Source of the DNA: Rozella allomycis CSF55
Taxonomy: Eukaryota; Rozellomycota
Assembly: GCA_000442015.1 (NCBI GenBank)
Contig: KE561047.1
Location: forward strand, 1 to 64,000
Length of the DNA: 64,000 bases
Reading direction: 5' to 3'
Positions within the stretch are counted from its first letter, which is position 1. Each line of letters opens with the position of its first letter. The notes under the pieces were generated by a model. That model saw only the letters and a program-made list of their open reading frames with translations. It did no database searches and was not told the origin of the DNA. A program made the translations under genes and the position numbers. Positions 1 to 13,545 of the stretch are shown here, in pieces.

Positions 1-3000
1 GCACGGACAGCGGAATGAACGCATCGCTGTTCGACAAGCAGTACAGAATCAGCTCATCGACGATATAGTGGTACTGCACAATCTTGCTAGAAATCGAGTC
101 GGGCGCATTGAAGAAGTGGCAGATGCGCGCTTCGAGGCTGAAAAACGATTGCGCGTTTTTGCTGAACGGGTGGATCGTGTAAAAGGTGGAGAGCCAGTTG
201 GCGTGCTTGCCGACGTACATTGTGAGGGAAATAGAGTGCCGTTCGAAGGGCTTGGCGGAAGAGTATATGCACAGGCGGTCGGAAATGAACTTTTGTTTTT
301 TGGTGAGCATGTTTTGTTTGAGTTCGTGGTGGTTTACTGAGACGAAGAATTTTGTTGATGTTGATGGTTGACTATTTAATGATTGATTATATGAAGATGG
401 ATTATTTAAAGATGGATTATATGAAGATTGAATGTATGAAGATTGAGTATTCAAGGGTTGAGTTTCAAGTGGTATAGACTGTTGCATAATTTGTTGATGA
501 CAGAAATATTTAGTATCGTTGAATAAAACCAAATTAGATAGATTCCCCTTCACTTCAAATTCCAACTGTTGAGGATAAACGAGCAATGAATTTGAATCAT
601 AAAACGCTAATCCTTTAAAAAGAATTGAATTACTGTAGAATGATAATTCATTTGTAGAAACAGTGAAATCAGGTTCAACGCTATTTACATGAATTTTGAT
701 TGATTGACAAACATCTTTGATTAATTTAGGATAAACGTCAATGTAGAAATCAATTGAGCAAGGCGATTGAATAGAAATGAAAATGTAGATTGGAATGAAC
801 TGTAGTGGTTGAACAGTGACTAGTTTAACTATTTCAGGGTAGATTGGTGATAAAGAAAAGACGACATCTAGATTATTATCATTTAACCGCACTTGAAGCT
901 ATTCAAAAGAACTTTAGTAAACTTACGTTGAATTCAACTGGAATTGAATCATCATTTTTTAGTAGAAAAGAAGCAATGTGTTTTTGAATTCCACAGACTA
1001 AATTTCCAGCATTAATAAAATTTGATTTTGTGTTTGTAATTAAAGAAAATAGACAAGAATTGTTTTTGTATTTTTTAGAAACTTCAGCAAAGATTCTTAA
1101 ATATTTAATTTCATTTAAAGATCTAATAACAATGTAACCACATAGAATGCCTAGATTAAATAATAAAAGAGAATTAACCTCTTTTGAATGGAGTTATAGA
1201 AACAATTATTTCATTTAAAGAAATTCTGTCTAGAGATAACCAATTGCTATCCAATGGATTCAACAATTCAATTCTCACAGATTTCAATGATGCAGAATTA
1301 GAAGTATTAGAAGTATTAGAAGAAGTATTAGATGTATTATTATTAAACGTTGTTGTTATGGTTAACTTTCTGGTGATTGGATTGGTGGATTCTTCTACTT
1401 GACCAATATCAATTTCATATCTTTCACCACCACTCTCATTTGAAAGTATTTTACATCCTTTAACAATAATTTTATCTTGTTTTTCAATTGAATTTATTAA
1501 TGAAATATCCAATGGTGATTCACTAGAATTATCTGAATCTATTTGAATTTGAAACTTCTTTTTAATTGTTTCACTTCCATCTGTAAATATTATTTCAGTT
1601 TGAGATTCTATTTCAGCTTCTGTTTCAAAACTTATTAAAGTAGTTGAATTGGGCGGTAGAATTACTCTTTGACATGTTTCATTACTTGTTAACCCCTGTT
1701 CTTCAACTTCTTTTAACTCTTTCTTTGAAAGTGAAAGATAAGTGGAATGAATGATGTTTATTGAAACATCCCAATCACAATAATTAATCAAAAAGATTTC
1801 TTCAAGAATATTTCCACATTGAACATTCCACAACAAATTCTCATTAATTAAACCCACAAGATTAATTTCATTTATTTTTATTTCTTCTTGTTTAACAATC
1901 AATTTACCCAAANTTTACCCAAATTTGAAACTTTATTCAAATCAACCATTTTGAATCTTTTTAATACTCTTTGAATTATTTGAATTTCAATTATTTGTTT
2001 TGGTTTAATTAAAGCTAAAGTGGAATTCACTGTTAATGATAAATAACTATTAAATTCTGGTGACACTTCTATTAATAGTTCAACAGTAGCTTCTTCGTTT
2101 GAAATATTTTCAATCTTTAACATTGAATTATTAGATGTATTAGATGTAGGATATGTTATTTCATTTAATGTTAATTTATTATCTGAAATGTTATGAAAAT
2201 GTAACTGTGGAATTGTAAGATTATATTCAATTGGAATAACCAGTTTATTGTTTGGATTAAATTTGTTAACCAAGCAAAGTGACAATGAATCAATATTTGA
2301 ATCCCTTTCTTTTTTGATATTCTCACCTGTAACAGTTAGAGCCCCTTCACTTTCAACCCCCTCAACCCCTTCACCTTCAACTTTAAGTTTGATGGGATCA
2401 AATGTAACTTTAATGGTAACAGTCTCTTCTTTATCCAAATAAACATCACTCAACTCAAAGAATGAATTCTCATTAACTATTATAGTTTCAATTCTACTAG
2501 CATTTCTCAACGTTAAATAAAACTCTACAATCTTCCATCCATTCAAATACCCAATCCTTCCAACATTAACACTCTTAGGCTCAACTGAAACTAGACTAGT
2601 AACATATTTAAACGTTAAATTCAACATGCTTGTATAATAATCAACATTTTCAAAAAATAGTCTTGTTTTATATTCAACTATTTTACCACTATTTATCATA
2701 TCTAATTCTTTCTTGTTAAAGTTTATTAAATTTACATCCAATGATTCTAAACTAAAGTTTCTTTTATCAGAAACACTTTCTGCTTTTGCTAAATCCTTCA
2801 ATGATCGTTTATAACCACTTTGACCATTATCCTTATTAGTTGCACTAATTACACCTATATCACATGTATCACTTCCACTTTCAAACCATTTGAATGATAA
2901 AAAGTCAAAACTTGATGGTTTAATTGATATAATAGAATCAGTTAAATTTATTAATTGAAATGAAATTGAATTGTTTATACACTTTAAATTATTCAAATCA

Positions 3001-6000
3001 TCCAAATAAACATACACAGGATCAAAAGACACATCACAAATAGAATGAGAAGAAGAAAGTGAAAGAGGTTGGTTTACACTCTGATTAAGAATAGTGTGAC
3101 TATTAGCATGATCAAAACTTTCATCATTGACTCCTCCATCACGAATACTTTCATCTTTAACTTCATCATCATTCACTCTTCCTGTTCCATTGCAAACCCT
3201 TTTAATACTAATTTTATTATCATTGATAAACGCATAAACTTTCACAACAATCTTCTGATCCAAATTCATTTCATTAACAATAACCAAATATTCATCATAA
3301 AATCCAAAGTGATTCCCATTCAATGCAATATTCAAACCTACAGAATTATCAAAAATAGATCCACAATTCGGTTCAACTGAAATATTTCTACTTGATTCAA
3401 TTCTAAATTTTGTGGGCATCTTTGAACTAGTCAATATTAACCTTGTTGTGAATTTGTTTAGAGTAAATAAATTGCCAAAATCTACTTGTTCCTTATCTAC
3501 GAATAACAAGCATTGGCCAATCAATCCTTTAATCTTTACAGTCTGTGAAGTTAAATAAACAAATAGTGAGTTATCTGTACATACGTTATCATCTTTCAAT
3601 ACATCACTTTTGACCACTTCACCTTTAACAACTTCAACCACTTCACCCTTAACATCTTCACCTTTAACAACTTCATCTTTTCCTTCAAAAGCTTTGTTGA
3701 AAATGGAAAACTTTAATCCCCCAATCAACACCCTAGTCTCAATCTTCTTTGAAGGCAAAATAGAAACAAATATTTCTCTACACTCATTTTTGCCAACAAA
3801 AAGTTTATTAACAGGAACAGAACATTCTCTATTACTAAACACCAAAATCTGCATTATTAAATTGCTTGACACATCAATAAACAAATCCAAATTTGATATA
3901 TTTTCAATCGTTAATGAAACTATCTTTGAATATTTTCTTGTTGAATCTATGTAGCAATATCCCAAGTCTAGTAAATCGTTGCAGGAGAAGTTCAAGTATG
4001 TTTGCTGTATTGTTAAGAATGAGACATTCAATGATGATACAGTTGAATTGTTTTGTAGAATATTAAATGAATCTACAAAGTTTATTACTCGTGATGTCAG
4101 ATTATCATCAACGTTGTCTAATTGACTTTCAACGTTGTCCAAGTGACTTTCAACTTCAAATTGACTTGCTATCTCACCCTCAAAGGGAATGGTTATGCAT
4201 TGCTTACCAATAACATTCGATTTCAATTCAATTTTCAAACATATAGATTCATTACAATTTAATACAAGGGAATTAATAGAATCTAACTCTAAACTTTTAA
4301 ATATTCTCAATTCAACATTTTCACATTCATGATTTATTTTTATTAATAATTTATTTCTATTTTTATTTTCTAATTTAATTGAAAAGAAATATTTTTGAAA
4401 CAATTCAATTCTACCAAGATCTATAAACGTTGGTTCTAAATGAAGTGAATGAGAATGAGACTCTTTAACTACCACTGCATCTACTCCTTCACACGACATA
4501 TCTCTATCAGTTATACTATCTCTATTCCCTTCAACCACACTATTCGTTTCAACGATACTATCTCTATTTCTTTCTACTCCATCCAAATCCCTTTCAACTA
4601 CTCCATCTAAATCCCTTTCCCTTTCAACATCTACTTGTTCACCTTTCACTCGCATTAATTCTCTAAATTTAATAGAATCCAAACAAACAACAGCTTTATA
4701 CTGAACAACCTTAACAACATCAGCATTCTTATACTCCCTCACAACAATCTCACCATCCACATTAAACCACCCCTCCCCACAATCATCACCACTCAACACT
4801 CTAATAGAAGACAGTATTGTAATACAAGTATTCGGCTCCAACGTAAAAGAAACAAAAGAATCACTAATCTTTTTAAACTTGGGTACATTCAATCCATTAC
4901 TAACATTAAAATTTTCTAATTGAGATAGTTTGTCTTTGATTTTATTCACTTTATCAAATCTATTCTTTCTAATCGCTATTTTCAATTTCTGCTGCAGATT
5001 CTCAAATAGTTCTTCCTGCTCTTTAGATAGTATTGCATTGTTGGTTGATACCTCCAAATTCACATTCAAATCAACTGAATTCTCCTTGTAAAATAATTCA
5101 TATTGTCTTGTTATTTTGTCTGTATTGTTAATCACTATTGGCTTGAATGAACTAGACTCATTCAACAAACAAACTCCATAATCTATTTCTAATGATTTAA
5201 TAAAGAATGAACATGGCTTTCTTATCACAGACTTTATTATTATTTCTTTAACATTCTCTCTATTAAACAGATTTTCTATTATCAAACTCTCTTGCAACTG
5301 GCCAACTAGACTTGGCTCAAATATAAACTCAATCTCTCTCTTCCCATAACCTTTAATCACTCCCATTCTGCCCTTTGATAATCTAATGTCCCCCGATGCT
5401 ACACTACCAGTCTTTTTAATCAAATACATCACCGGTGTCTCCATTACATTCTTCAACACTATTGTCTTTGTCTTTTTATCACCTCTGCTCAAATTACCAA
5501 AATTTATATTCTTCTGGTTGACATCAAAATTTGAATTAAACAATACGCATCTCACATTCAAATCACGCAACGAAAGACTATTTTGATTCAGAGAGTGATG
5601 AGATGAAGTAATTTGAGAGTGAGTTGGAGAATGATTTAGAGATATATTTTCACTAACTTTCTCTTCATCTTCAATAATCATAAACGTCAATTTCCCTTCT
5701 TCTCTCCTCAACTTACTCTTAAACTTTCTATTCTCCAAACATGGATTAAACACCAACACTCCCAACACAATTTCATCCTTTTCTTCAAAATTAACAACCT
5801 CACTCTCCACAAATATCTTATCTTTAATACACCTCTCAATTTCTCTCTTCAATGTCAAATATATTCTAACAAATCTCTCATCATTCTTATAGTTATTCAT
5901 ACTCGATAATATCTCAAATGATATTGGCAACAGGAAAGGATATTCATACACTCTCAATTCTTCTAGCAATATTGTTGATATGTTCTTTATTAATACATCT

Positions 6001-8619
6001 TCACTTGATATTAGTCTATTCAATACTTCCTTTATTTTGTTTATTGTTGCTTCTGAATAATTCAATTCAATCTCTTCCCTCTTTATTGATTCTCTCTTCA
6101 GTAACATTGAATGCTCCCTACTGGTGGTGGGACTGGGCGACGCTAAATCAAGAAAGTTTAAATTAAATGAATTAAAAGTATTAACAGAATCTTCTTTTCT
6201 ATCTTCAAATAAAGATGAATTCTTTCTATCTAAAATTGACGACTTTCTCTCTTCAAATGTCCTTCTCTCTTCAAATGTCNAAATTGACGACTTTCTTTCT
6301 TCGAATGTCCTTCTCTCTTCAAATGTCTTTTTATCTTCAGACATTGTTGAATCCTTTCTCTCTATACTTTTATCTATCCCACTTCTCTCTACACCACACT
6401 TCTCTATTCCAACTTTCTCTGCACCAACACCCTTCTCAGTTAAACTCTTCCTCTCTATCCTCCTCTCAGTCTTCCTCTCCACAATACTCTTCCTCTCCCT
6501 CTTACTCCCCATAGACTTAATAACTAACCCCCTGTCCTCCATACTTTCCAACAGCTTCTCCCGCCTCTCCTGAACTCCAATCTTGGGCGATCCAATCGTC
6601 GAATTCAAACTCATATTCATCCAACTGCTAATAGACTCTTTACTCGAATTCACTTGGTCAATATAAAACTCAACCTTGTTTCGGTAAAAATAAATCTTCA
6701 TCTCCTCCTTTTTATACGTAGACTCAACCCGCAACTTTAACACATCCTTCAAACTGTGAATGATAAACGACTTGACACTCGTAGAATTAATCGAAACATT
6801 GCCAAAATCTATAAAATTAGTCCCAAAACACGTCATCAGTTTATAATAGTTGGAATGAAACGTCACCTTTTGATGATCCATGTTCGTTGCCTTGACTTGG
6901 ATGATCTTGTCATTCTCTCTATTCAGCAAATTCAACACTACAATCTCCTTTCTATACTCGGGATTAACCTTGCGCGGAAATATATCAATCTTTATTGTAA
7001 CACTCTGTCGCGCTGGTATATTAATCTCCTCTTTAAAACAATGCAACACCTTGGACGCAAACTTTATCATCACATGGCTATTCACATCACTCATATTGCT
7101 TATCGTAATCGGCAACGACTTTAACGTGCCAACATCCACATTGCCATAATCTAAACAATTCGTATTCACTTGGATAAATGACGTACAAACCTTTCTCTTC
7201 TTTTCATTTAATTTACCTTTGATTTACACAAAATCACCTTCTTTTCTTTAATATTGCTCTCCTTGGCTTCATATTCAATACAAATCTTAAAATTCCTCTT
7301 TACTAACACACCAGCCTTGGTTTCATCATCTACTTCTCTCGCTGCCTTGTACAACACATTAATCGCCTTTTCACTCCCAGCTTTCAATATCATTTCTTCA
7401 ACTACATTCATCTCATTCACCTGATATTGATAATCCATAATCTCTTCTTGCATAGGCACAGGCGTACTCGTCCTACTATTCACACTCACCATACTACTAG
7501 TCATACTAGACACCCCCATATTCAACTCCAAACTATTCAATCCCAAACTACTCTTCTCAATCATAACCCCACTCATACTACTAAACAAACTAGAATCCTC
7601 ATATCTCTTCATCTCCCCCGCTTCCTCCTCCTGACTCAACTCAAACACCAAATTACAATCACTATCAAATCTCAACTCCAAATTACAATCACTCATATTC
7701 CTCATAACTATCCTCTGTCTCGTCCATATCCCTGTACAGCAGTTCCCAAAATCAAGCACCTTATCCATCGGCTTATCATTACACGACAACATCAACAAAC
7801 TCTCCTTCACAGTCGCCCTCGATACAGCCTGGATCTTCACACACTCACTATTCAACGCATCATTCACATTCTCCAGTATCATCTCACACTGCACCTCGCC
7901 AATCTCCTTTGGCTCATACATAATCCTCACATCCTGGTGCGAATACGGCAACACTGTATTCCTATTCAACACATCCACAGCCTCCCCAGTATCCCCATAC
8001 GTCAGCTTAAACCTTTCATCACTCACACTCACACTCCACTGCAAATCAATCGCAGACTTGTTCCACACAGTAAACACCTTGAAAAACGTCCCACCTATAC
8101 AACCATTCCAAACACCTTACCAACCACACAATCGTCAAACGAGATCGTCCCATTCTCACCCACATCACTCACCATCACACTCTGGCACACCTGCGCCTGG
8201 AACCCAACAACACTCCTCTCATCCTCACACGCAAACACAATCTCCCCACCCACCCGCACATAGTCAAACGTCCGGTCGCTATCCACCTCCATCTGCATCT
8301 CACAGTCCTTGCTCGCCAAATACGTCATAATCACACGCACAGTCTCATGTCCCGCCACACTCACCCCATCCACAAAATCAATCTCATTAAACACTTGGTT
8401 ATACTCCAATGCATCGTCTTCATCACAATCGTTGCACAGATTCGCATTAGACAGCTGGAATCCAATAGATGGCAGGTCGCTCGAAAATCGAATATGCAGG
8501 CGCCGAGCTGTCAGGTTCGTTATCTGGAATACATGCAGCTTGGACACTTGGTTCAGGTACACCGATTCTAGTGTAAACGGATTAGGGAAATCAATGAGCC
8601 GGAAAAGACTGGAATGCAT
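1..8619 (-). CDS. Giant ASH/MSP-domain (hydin/CFAP-like) protein, 3' end beyond window
   Basis: Five exons joined by four introns (26, 26, 28, 28 nt) keep one frame open from the ATG at 8619 to position 1, giving more than 2,800 residues without reaching a stop. The protein is a chain of beta-sandwich repeats whose strand motif recurs as (I/V/L)-D/N-(F/L/V)-G-x, for example VLDFGNC, FIDFGNV, INFGNLS, IDLGRI, VDFGNLF and VNVGRIG, each followed by a stretch like KTIVLKN. This is the pattern of ASH/MSP/hydin-type repeats found in axonemal and basal-body proteins. Near residues 600-760 of the product lies a charged low-complexity stretch built on EERRTFEERKSS units, and the distal part carries NPSSYN-type repeats. 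Two single n characters (1913, 6280) sit inside the frame at duplicated joins. Family assignment is by pattern only; I cannot name the orthologue. A flagellar role is inference. Confidence 0.75.
1902..1924. other. Assembly join with duplicated overlap
   Basis: A single n at 1913 separates two copies of the same ten or so bases (tttaccca-type). Collapsing the duplicate lets the giant minus-strand frame read straight through (S-N-L-G-K-L-I-V-K), so the apparent break is an assembly artefact and not a real frameshift. Confidence 0.8.
6232..6328. other. Assembly join inside coding repeat
   Basis: A single n at 6280 lies between two near-identical 45-50 base copies that encode the TFEERRTFEERKSSI unit of the giant ASH/MSP-like protein. 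The true copy number of this coding repeat cannot be trusted, because the join may duplicate or collapse units. Confidence 0.7.
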
Positions 8620-8713
8620 TTCCGAAATTTGAAAGTTTTTTGCGTGAATATTGTCAGTTTATGATCTATTTAAATATTGGGTTTCAACAGTTGGAAAAGG
8701 TCTAGGAGTTGCC
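8620..8713. promoter_or_regulatory. Divergent intergenic promoter region
   Basis: Only 94 nt separate the start codons of the giant minus-strand gene and the plus-strand gene at 8714. No TATA box or other motif stands out; a shared bidirectional promoter is inferred from spacing alone. Confidence 0.35.
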
Positions 8714-9272
8714 ATGGAAATGAATGAAAGTTATGTGAAAGAGATTCTGTCGAAAGCGACTAGAGTGCCCTTGGATTTGTCGATATTAGAATACGAACAA
8801 ATATCACCTACAGATCCAGCTGATCTGTGGAGGGAAAAGATTGAACCACAGTTTATCGTAAACCTTTCTTTGGTGGTTAAAAGAGTCATGTACAGGATGC
8901 ATTGCTAGATTACAAAGAATGCACAAAATCATGGTGCGACAGTTCCTTTATTAGTTGCGCAAAGGTGTGGAATGTCGAGAAAATAGATGATTTGGTTGTC
9001 GTACATATTCTGGCAATCTTTAGCAGGCCATCACACACTAGCCCTATTCCGAAATCAACAGCCAAAGTTTGGTTTTGCTTTCTAAAGGTTGGCCATATCG
9101 TCGACATATATTTTAGGAGCATGATAAAAGGACATTGGTTTACCGGTTTGAATCACAGAGAACATTTTTCATTTGCGGAAAGAACGAAGTTGCTGGCGGG
9201 AAAATCTCACATCAACAAAAGACTATTGAACAAATAATGAATGCCAAGTTGCATGATGTTTACGCTAATTGA
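8714..9272 (+). CDS. Unidentified conserved-looking protein, 167 aa
   Basis: Three exons with introns of 26 nt (after QFI, near 8860) and 29 nt (after CFLK, near 9085) give a 167-residue product starting MEMNESYVKEIL and ending NAKLHDVYAN. The exon phases fit exactly and the second intron moves the reading frame onto the only long open continuation, so splicing is well supported. The central part contains DALLDYKECTKSWC and SCAKVW; the C-terminal part contains VYRFESQRTFFICGKNEVAG. I do not recognise the family. It could be a component of a larger complex, but nothing in the residues points to an enzyme. The start could lie further upstream in frame, although no earlier in-frame ATG is present. 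Confidence 0.6.
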
Positions 9273-9689
9273 TAAACAATAAATGTTAAGCTGAAATTCA
9301 ATAATAATATTTAGTTTTTAGCTATATATTGGAATTGATGTTTGCTCTGTCCCATTTAAACTAATTACGTAAGATCTAAACCCGTAAGTATCTTCAATTT
9401 CTCGTGTGTATTAAACTAGAATGTATAAATTTACGTTTCCATATTTGGATTTATTATTTCAGTATCTTTTGTACATATCTTTTAAAGACCATTCCATTAT
9501 TTTACAAAAATTAAATTACAAGAGTTGCAATGCTAATCCGTAAGATTATAAAAGACAAGAACCAGTTAATTTGTGCATTTAGCAGCTTTAAATTCTCATA
9601 GAAAAGAACATTCACAAATTTTCGAATTTTACAAAACCGAGTGGCTTTTACATTTTGTCAAGTACCCTTGTCGTTCCTTTTTTTCGAGC
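9273..9689. other. Gene-free spacer upstream of eS6
   Basis: This 417-nt AT-rich stretch has no convincing frame on either strand. It should hold the 3' end of the preceding gene and the promoter of the highly expressed eS6 gene; I see no specific motif that I can defend. Confidence 0.5.
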
Positions 9690-10463
9690 ATGAAAGTAAC
9701 AAGTATACTTTATTTTTATTCCAGTTAAACATTGCAAATCCAACAACTGGAGCACAAAAATCATTTGTGATTGATGATGAACGTAAAATTCGTATCTTTT
9801 ACGACAAACGCATGTCCCAAGAAGTTCAAGCTGATGCTCTCGGTGACGAATTCAAAGGATACGTTCTTAAAATTATGGGAGGAAACGACAAGCAAGGTTT
9901 TCCTATGAAACAAGGTGTTCTTTTGCCAAGCCGTGTTCGTCTCCTTCTCAGCAAAGGACACTCATGCTACCGTCCACGCCGTACTGGTGAACGCAAACGC
10001 AAATCTGTCCGCGGTTGTATTGTTGGATGTAAAATATTTTATTGGCCTTTATTTAGCCGATATCTCAGCTCTTTCTCTCGTTGTTGTTAAGAAGGGTGAC
10101 CAAGAAATTCCTGGACTTACTGATGTCACTGTTCCACGTCGTCTTGGACCAAAGCGTGCTTCAAAGATCCGCAAACTTTTTAACCTCACCAAAGAAGATG
10201 ATGTCCGTCAATACGTTATCCGCCGTGAAATTGAAAAGAACGGAAAGAAATTTACTAAAGCTCCAAAGATCCAACGTCTTGTCACTCCAGTTAGACTTCA
10301 AAGAAAGAGAGCTCTTATGGCCGACAAGAAGAAGAGAGCTGAAGCCAGCCGTGAAGCTGCTGCTGAATACGCCAAACTTCTTGCTAAGCGTGTCAAGGAA
10401 CAAAAAGAACGTCGTCACTCCGTCTTGCAAAAGAGACGTCTTTCATCTGTCAAGAAGCAATAA
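9690..10463 (+). CDS. RPS6: 40S ribosomal protein eS6
   Basis: Encodes the small-subunit ribosomal protein eS6, 238 residues, close to the usual fungal length of about 236-240. Recognisable blocks are [13 protein letters not shown] at the N-terminus, [45 protein letters not shown], then [20 protein letters not shown] and the basic C-terminal helix rich in RKRAL/KKKRAE ending RRLSSVKKQ, where the phosphorylated serines of the family lie. The first exon is just two codons (ATG AAA), a common arrangement in fungal ribosomal protein genes; introns are 29 and 28 nt. Codon use is visibly more biased (CGT, GGT, AAG) than in neighbours, as expected for a very highly expressed gene. Function is certain from family identity. 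Confidence 0.97.
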
Positions 10464-10621
10464 GTTCCCTATAGTGGAAGCATAAATATATTTTTCAAAT
10501 ATTTTCTTAGTTTTATTATTTTTTATTAAGCAAATCAATTATTAGTAACTGTTTATTCGAAGTATTTTGTTTGAAGAATGTTCTCCTTTCAGCCATCCTT
10601 TCTTTGTAAATTTCGAAAACG

Positions 10622-12096
10622 ATGTATGAAGAAAACTTGAAAACTGCTCGTGAATTATACGCGAATAATCCCGTTTGCCCAGATAACAAAGAAGCGTAAA
10701 ATTATTAGTGTTATAAAACTAGTCTTACATTGAAAATTAACGTCAAGTTGAGAGATGAATATTCTCAAATTCAGAGTATAAAGAAGGCTATCCCTAAAAC
10801 AAATACAAATGAAACTAAAGCTCATGATAAAGAGTCAGTCAGCATCATATCTCCAGAACCAGTGGCTATTTCTCCAGAATCGCTCGAAAAGGATTTGAAA
10901 ACATACAAATCACTTTCGGAACAAGTTATTGATGAAACAAACATTAAAAAAGTTGGATCTCAGAGTACAGCTCTTGTCAGAGGTGTGTCTAATGCGCTAG
11001 TGACAAGAGACGATGATAAATACGTTCCACCAAATGTCCTTGTTAAACGAGCTGCTCCTAGAACACCAAAGCCAAAATGGCATGCTCCTTGGAAGCTTAT
11101 GCGTGTTATTTCAGGCCACATTGGTTGGGTCAGGTCCATTGCAGTAGATAGTAGCAACGAATGGTTTGCTACTGGTTCAGCAGATAGAACGATCAAAATA
11201 TGGGATATGGCATCTGGTACATTAAAGGTCTCGTTGACAGGTCACATTAGTGCTGTTAGAGGTATTGCGATAAGTGATAGACACCCGTATTTGTTTTCCG
11301 TAGGCGAGGACAAGATGGTAAAATGTTGGGATTTGGAACAGAACAAAGTACTTTGCTTTTAGAAACTTAAGTTAAGGTTATTAGACATTATCATGGACAC
11401 TTGAGTGGAATTTATGCTGTTGATATTCACCCAACCCTAGATTTACTTGTAACTGCTGGAAGAGATTGTACTGCGAGAGTATGGGACATGAGAACAAGAC
11501 AAGCAGCCCATGTGTTAGCAGGCCATCAAGGCACAATTGCATCAGTTAAAACTCAAGCTACAGATCCACAAATTATTACAGGAAGTCATGATTCCACAGG
11601 TAAAAGAAATATGAAAATATGTTTAGTTCGTCTATGGGATTTAGCTGCTGGAAAAACTATTTCCACCTTAACTCATCATAAAAAGAGTGTTAGGTCATTA
11701 ACAGTTCATCCATTAGAGTCGAGCTTTGCATCTGCATCACCAGATAATATCAAACGATTCTCACTTCCTGACGGAAAGTTTCTCTTTAATTACTCTGGAC
11801 ATAAAGCGGTCGTCAATACTGTCTCTGTAAATCAAGATGATGTCATGTTCTCTGGTGGTGATAATGGAAGTATGCATTTTTGGGATTGGAAATCTGGTTA
11901 CAATTTTCAAACCATGGAAACAATTGTGCAACCAGGATCTTTGGATGCTGAAGCAGGGATATTTGCATCTACATTCGATAAAACAGGACTACGCTTATTG
12001 ACTTGTGAAGCAGACAAAACAATTAAGATATACAAAGAAGATGAACTGGCAACCCCAGAATCACATCCGATCCAATGGAAACCGACTATTTATTAA
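10622..12096 (+). CDS. PRP46: Pre-mRNA-splicing WD40 protein Prp46/PLRG1
   Basis: A 463-residue protein with introns of 27, 29 and 27 nt. The N-terminal third is charged and poorly conserved; from about residue 180 come seven WD40 repeats opening with [20 protein letters not shown], a hallmark of the PLRG1/Prp46 family, followed by [44 protein letters not shown] and the C-terminal [20 protein letters not shown]. Family members sit in the NineTeen complex of the spliceosome with Prp19 and Cdc5 and are needed for both splicing steps in the nucleus. Tail-to-tail with the Rsc6 gene, only 41 nt between the stop codons. The small first exon encodes [17 protein letters not shown]. Confidence 0.95.
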
Positions 12097-12137
12097 ATTT
12101 TTCGTTAAAATTTTTTATTTAATAATACTCAATTTGA

Positions 12138-13401
12138 TTATCTTGAGTTCCTTAAGCTGCTATTTGCCCTTTCCATAGTGTAATATGGAAGTAGATCCCT
12201 AACCCAATCTTGTTCATAAAATTCAGACCTTTCTGCCTCTGAAAATTCAGGTGTTATTTCTCCTAATACGGTCTATGTTTACAAGCAAGTAATTTTACAT
12301 TTATGTCTCTATTTTGGGATTGAACCCATCGATTGATAAAATTCACCGGATCTTGACTGAATCCTTCCATAAACTCCCTCTTGACTTTTGATTTATGTGA
12401 AACTTGAAGAATTTGTGATATTTTTTCGTCTAACGCTATTGTATCTTTGATCTGAAGTGCTTTAGTAGCGTATTCCCTATAATCATTAATAATAGGGTCT
12501 TGAATGAATGCTAAAACTTCTACTTTTGTATTAAATTGATTTTCGGAGAACTCTAATGGGATAGCAATCGGTTCTAAGGGAGTTAGATGTTGTTGGATCA
12601 ATTCAGGCAGCATTGAAAAGGACATTTTTGGGACTTTGAATACCTGTTAAAATTATGCATTATAAAATATTTTACTTCGATAAAAACGTCATCGTTAATG
12701 ATAATCTTTTTATCATGGACATCTTGAAGTCGGTTGGCCTTAATATAACTCCAAACAGCAAACAAAACATTTGATTGAGTATCAATTGTTAGACCTATGG
12801 CTTTTGATAGTGCAGGAGATAATCGAAATCTTTCTGGTGTATTTTCAATCTTCAATATCAGCCTTGCGTTTGACGACATTGGTGTATTTCTTCTCATGAC
12901 AAAACCGTCACTATCTTGAACATTTGTTGTTCTAACCCACTGTAAATTGGTTAAATTGATTCGTTTACCTGTACAGCAGATTCTTGAAGCGTGTTAGGAT
13001 CCTTGTAAACCACTGCAACGCCTTTCAAAACAGATGTAATTTTTCTCGACTATCATATGAAAAAAATAAATATACTTTAAAATCTTGGTTATGCCATCTT
13101 CCTTTTAAAGTCACGCTCCATCCTTGGACACTAACATCAGTTGAAATGTCAAATGTAATCATTTGTGGGCTTCCTTTAGGCTGGAACGCTGCGTCTTGTA
13201 TTTCTATATTTTTTCTCATTATAATCGAATCAATCTTTTGTTCTGCTGCAACTAGTCTATCATACAAACTGATATCTGGAATTATTTTGGCCAACTTTAT
13301 GAAAAACCCACAATAAAATATACTTGTTCAGGAAACTTGATATCAAACGTCCTCTTTTTATGTTTTCTGTTCGGTACAGAAGTTGCTTGAGGTTGTTGCA
13401 T
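12138..13401 (-). CDS. RSC6: SWI/SNF-RSC subunit Rsc6/Swp73 (SMARCD, BAF60)
   Basis: A 373-residue product from six exons (introns 29, 26, 29, 32, 26 nt). It follows SMARCD proteins from end to end: IPDISLYDRLVAAEQKIDSI, MRKNIEIQDAAF, a SWIB/MDM2-fold region (SPALSKAIGLTIDTQSNVLF, AVWSYIKANRLQDVHDKKII, NDDVFIEVFKV, FSMLPELIQQHLTPLEPI), then the coiled-coil tail with KREFMEGFSQDPVNFINRWV and RDINTVLGEITPEF. Known role: a stable subunit of SWI/SNF-type ATP-dependent chromatin remodellers, bridging the remodeller to transcription factors. Shorter than human SMARCD1 because the N-terminal Gly/Pro-rich region is missing. The start MQQPQATSVPNRKHKKR is the first ATG in frame after an upstream stop. 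Confidence 0.93.
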
Positions 13402-13545
13402 TTGTGAATTTCAAAGAAATTTAAAGGGTAGATGGCTGGTGAATTTAACATTAAACAAATAAAATTCATAGTTCATACGCTATCAATTTATTTGGATAAA
13501 ACATATATTGTCTCTTTTGATCTATTCTGCATTTGGAAATTTCGC

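Noticed and set aside
7427-8330. Long plus-strand frames rich in His, Thr and Ser opposite the giant gene.
   Set aside because: They are antisense reflections of biased codon use in the minus-strand gene and have no protein-like pattern.
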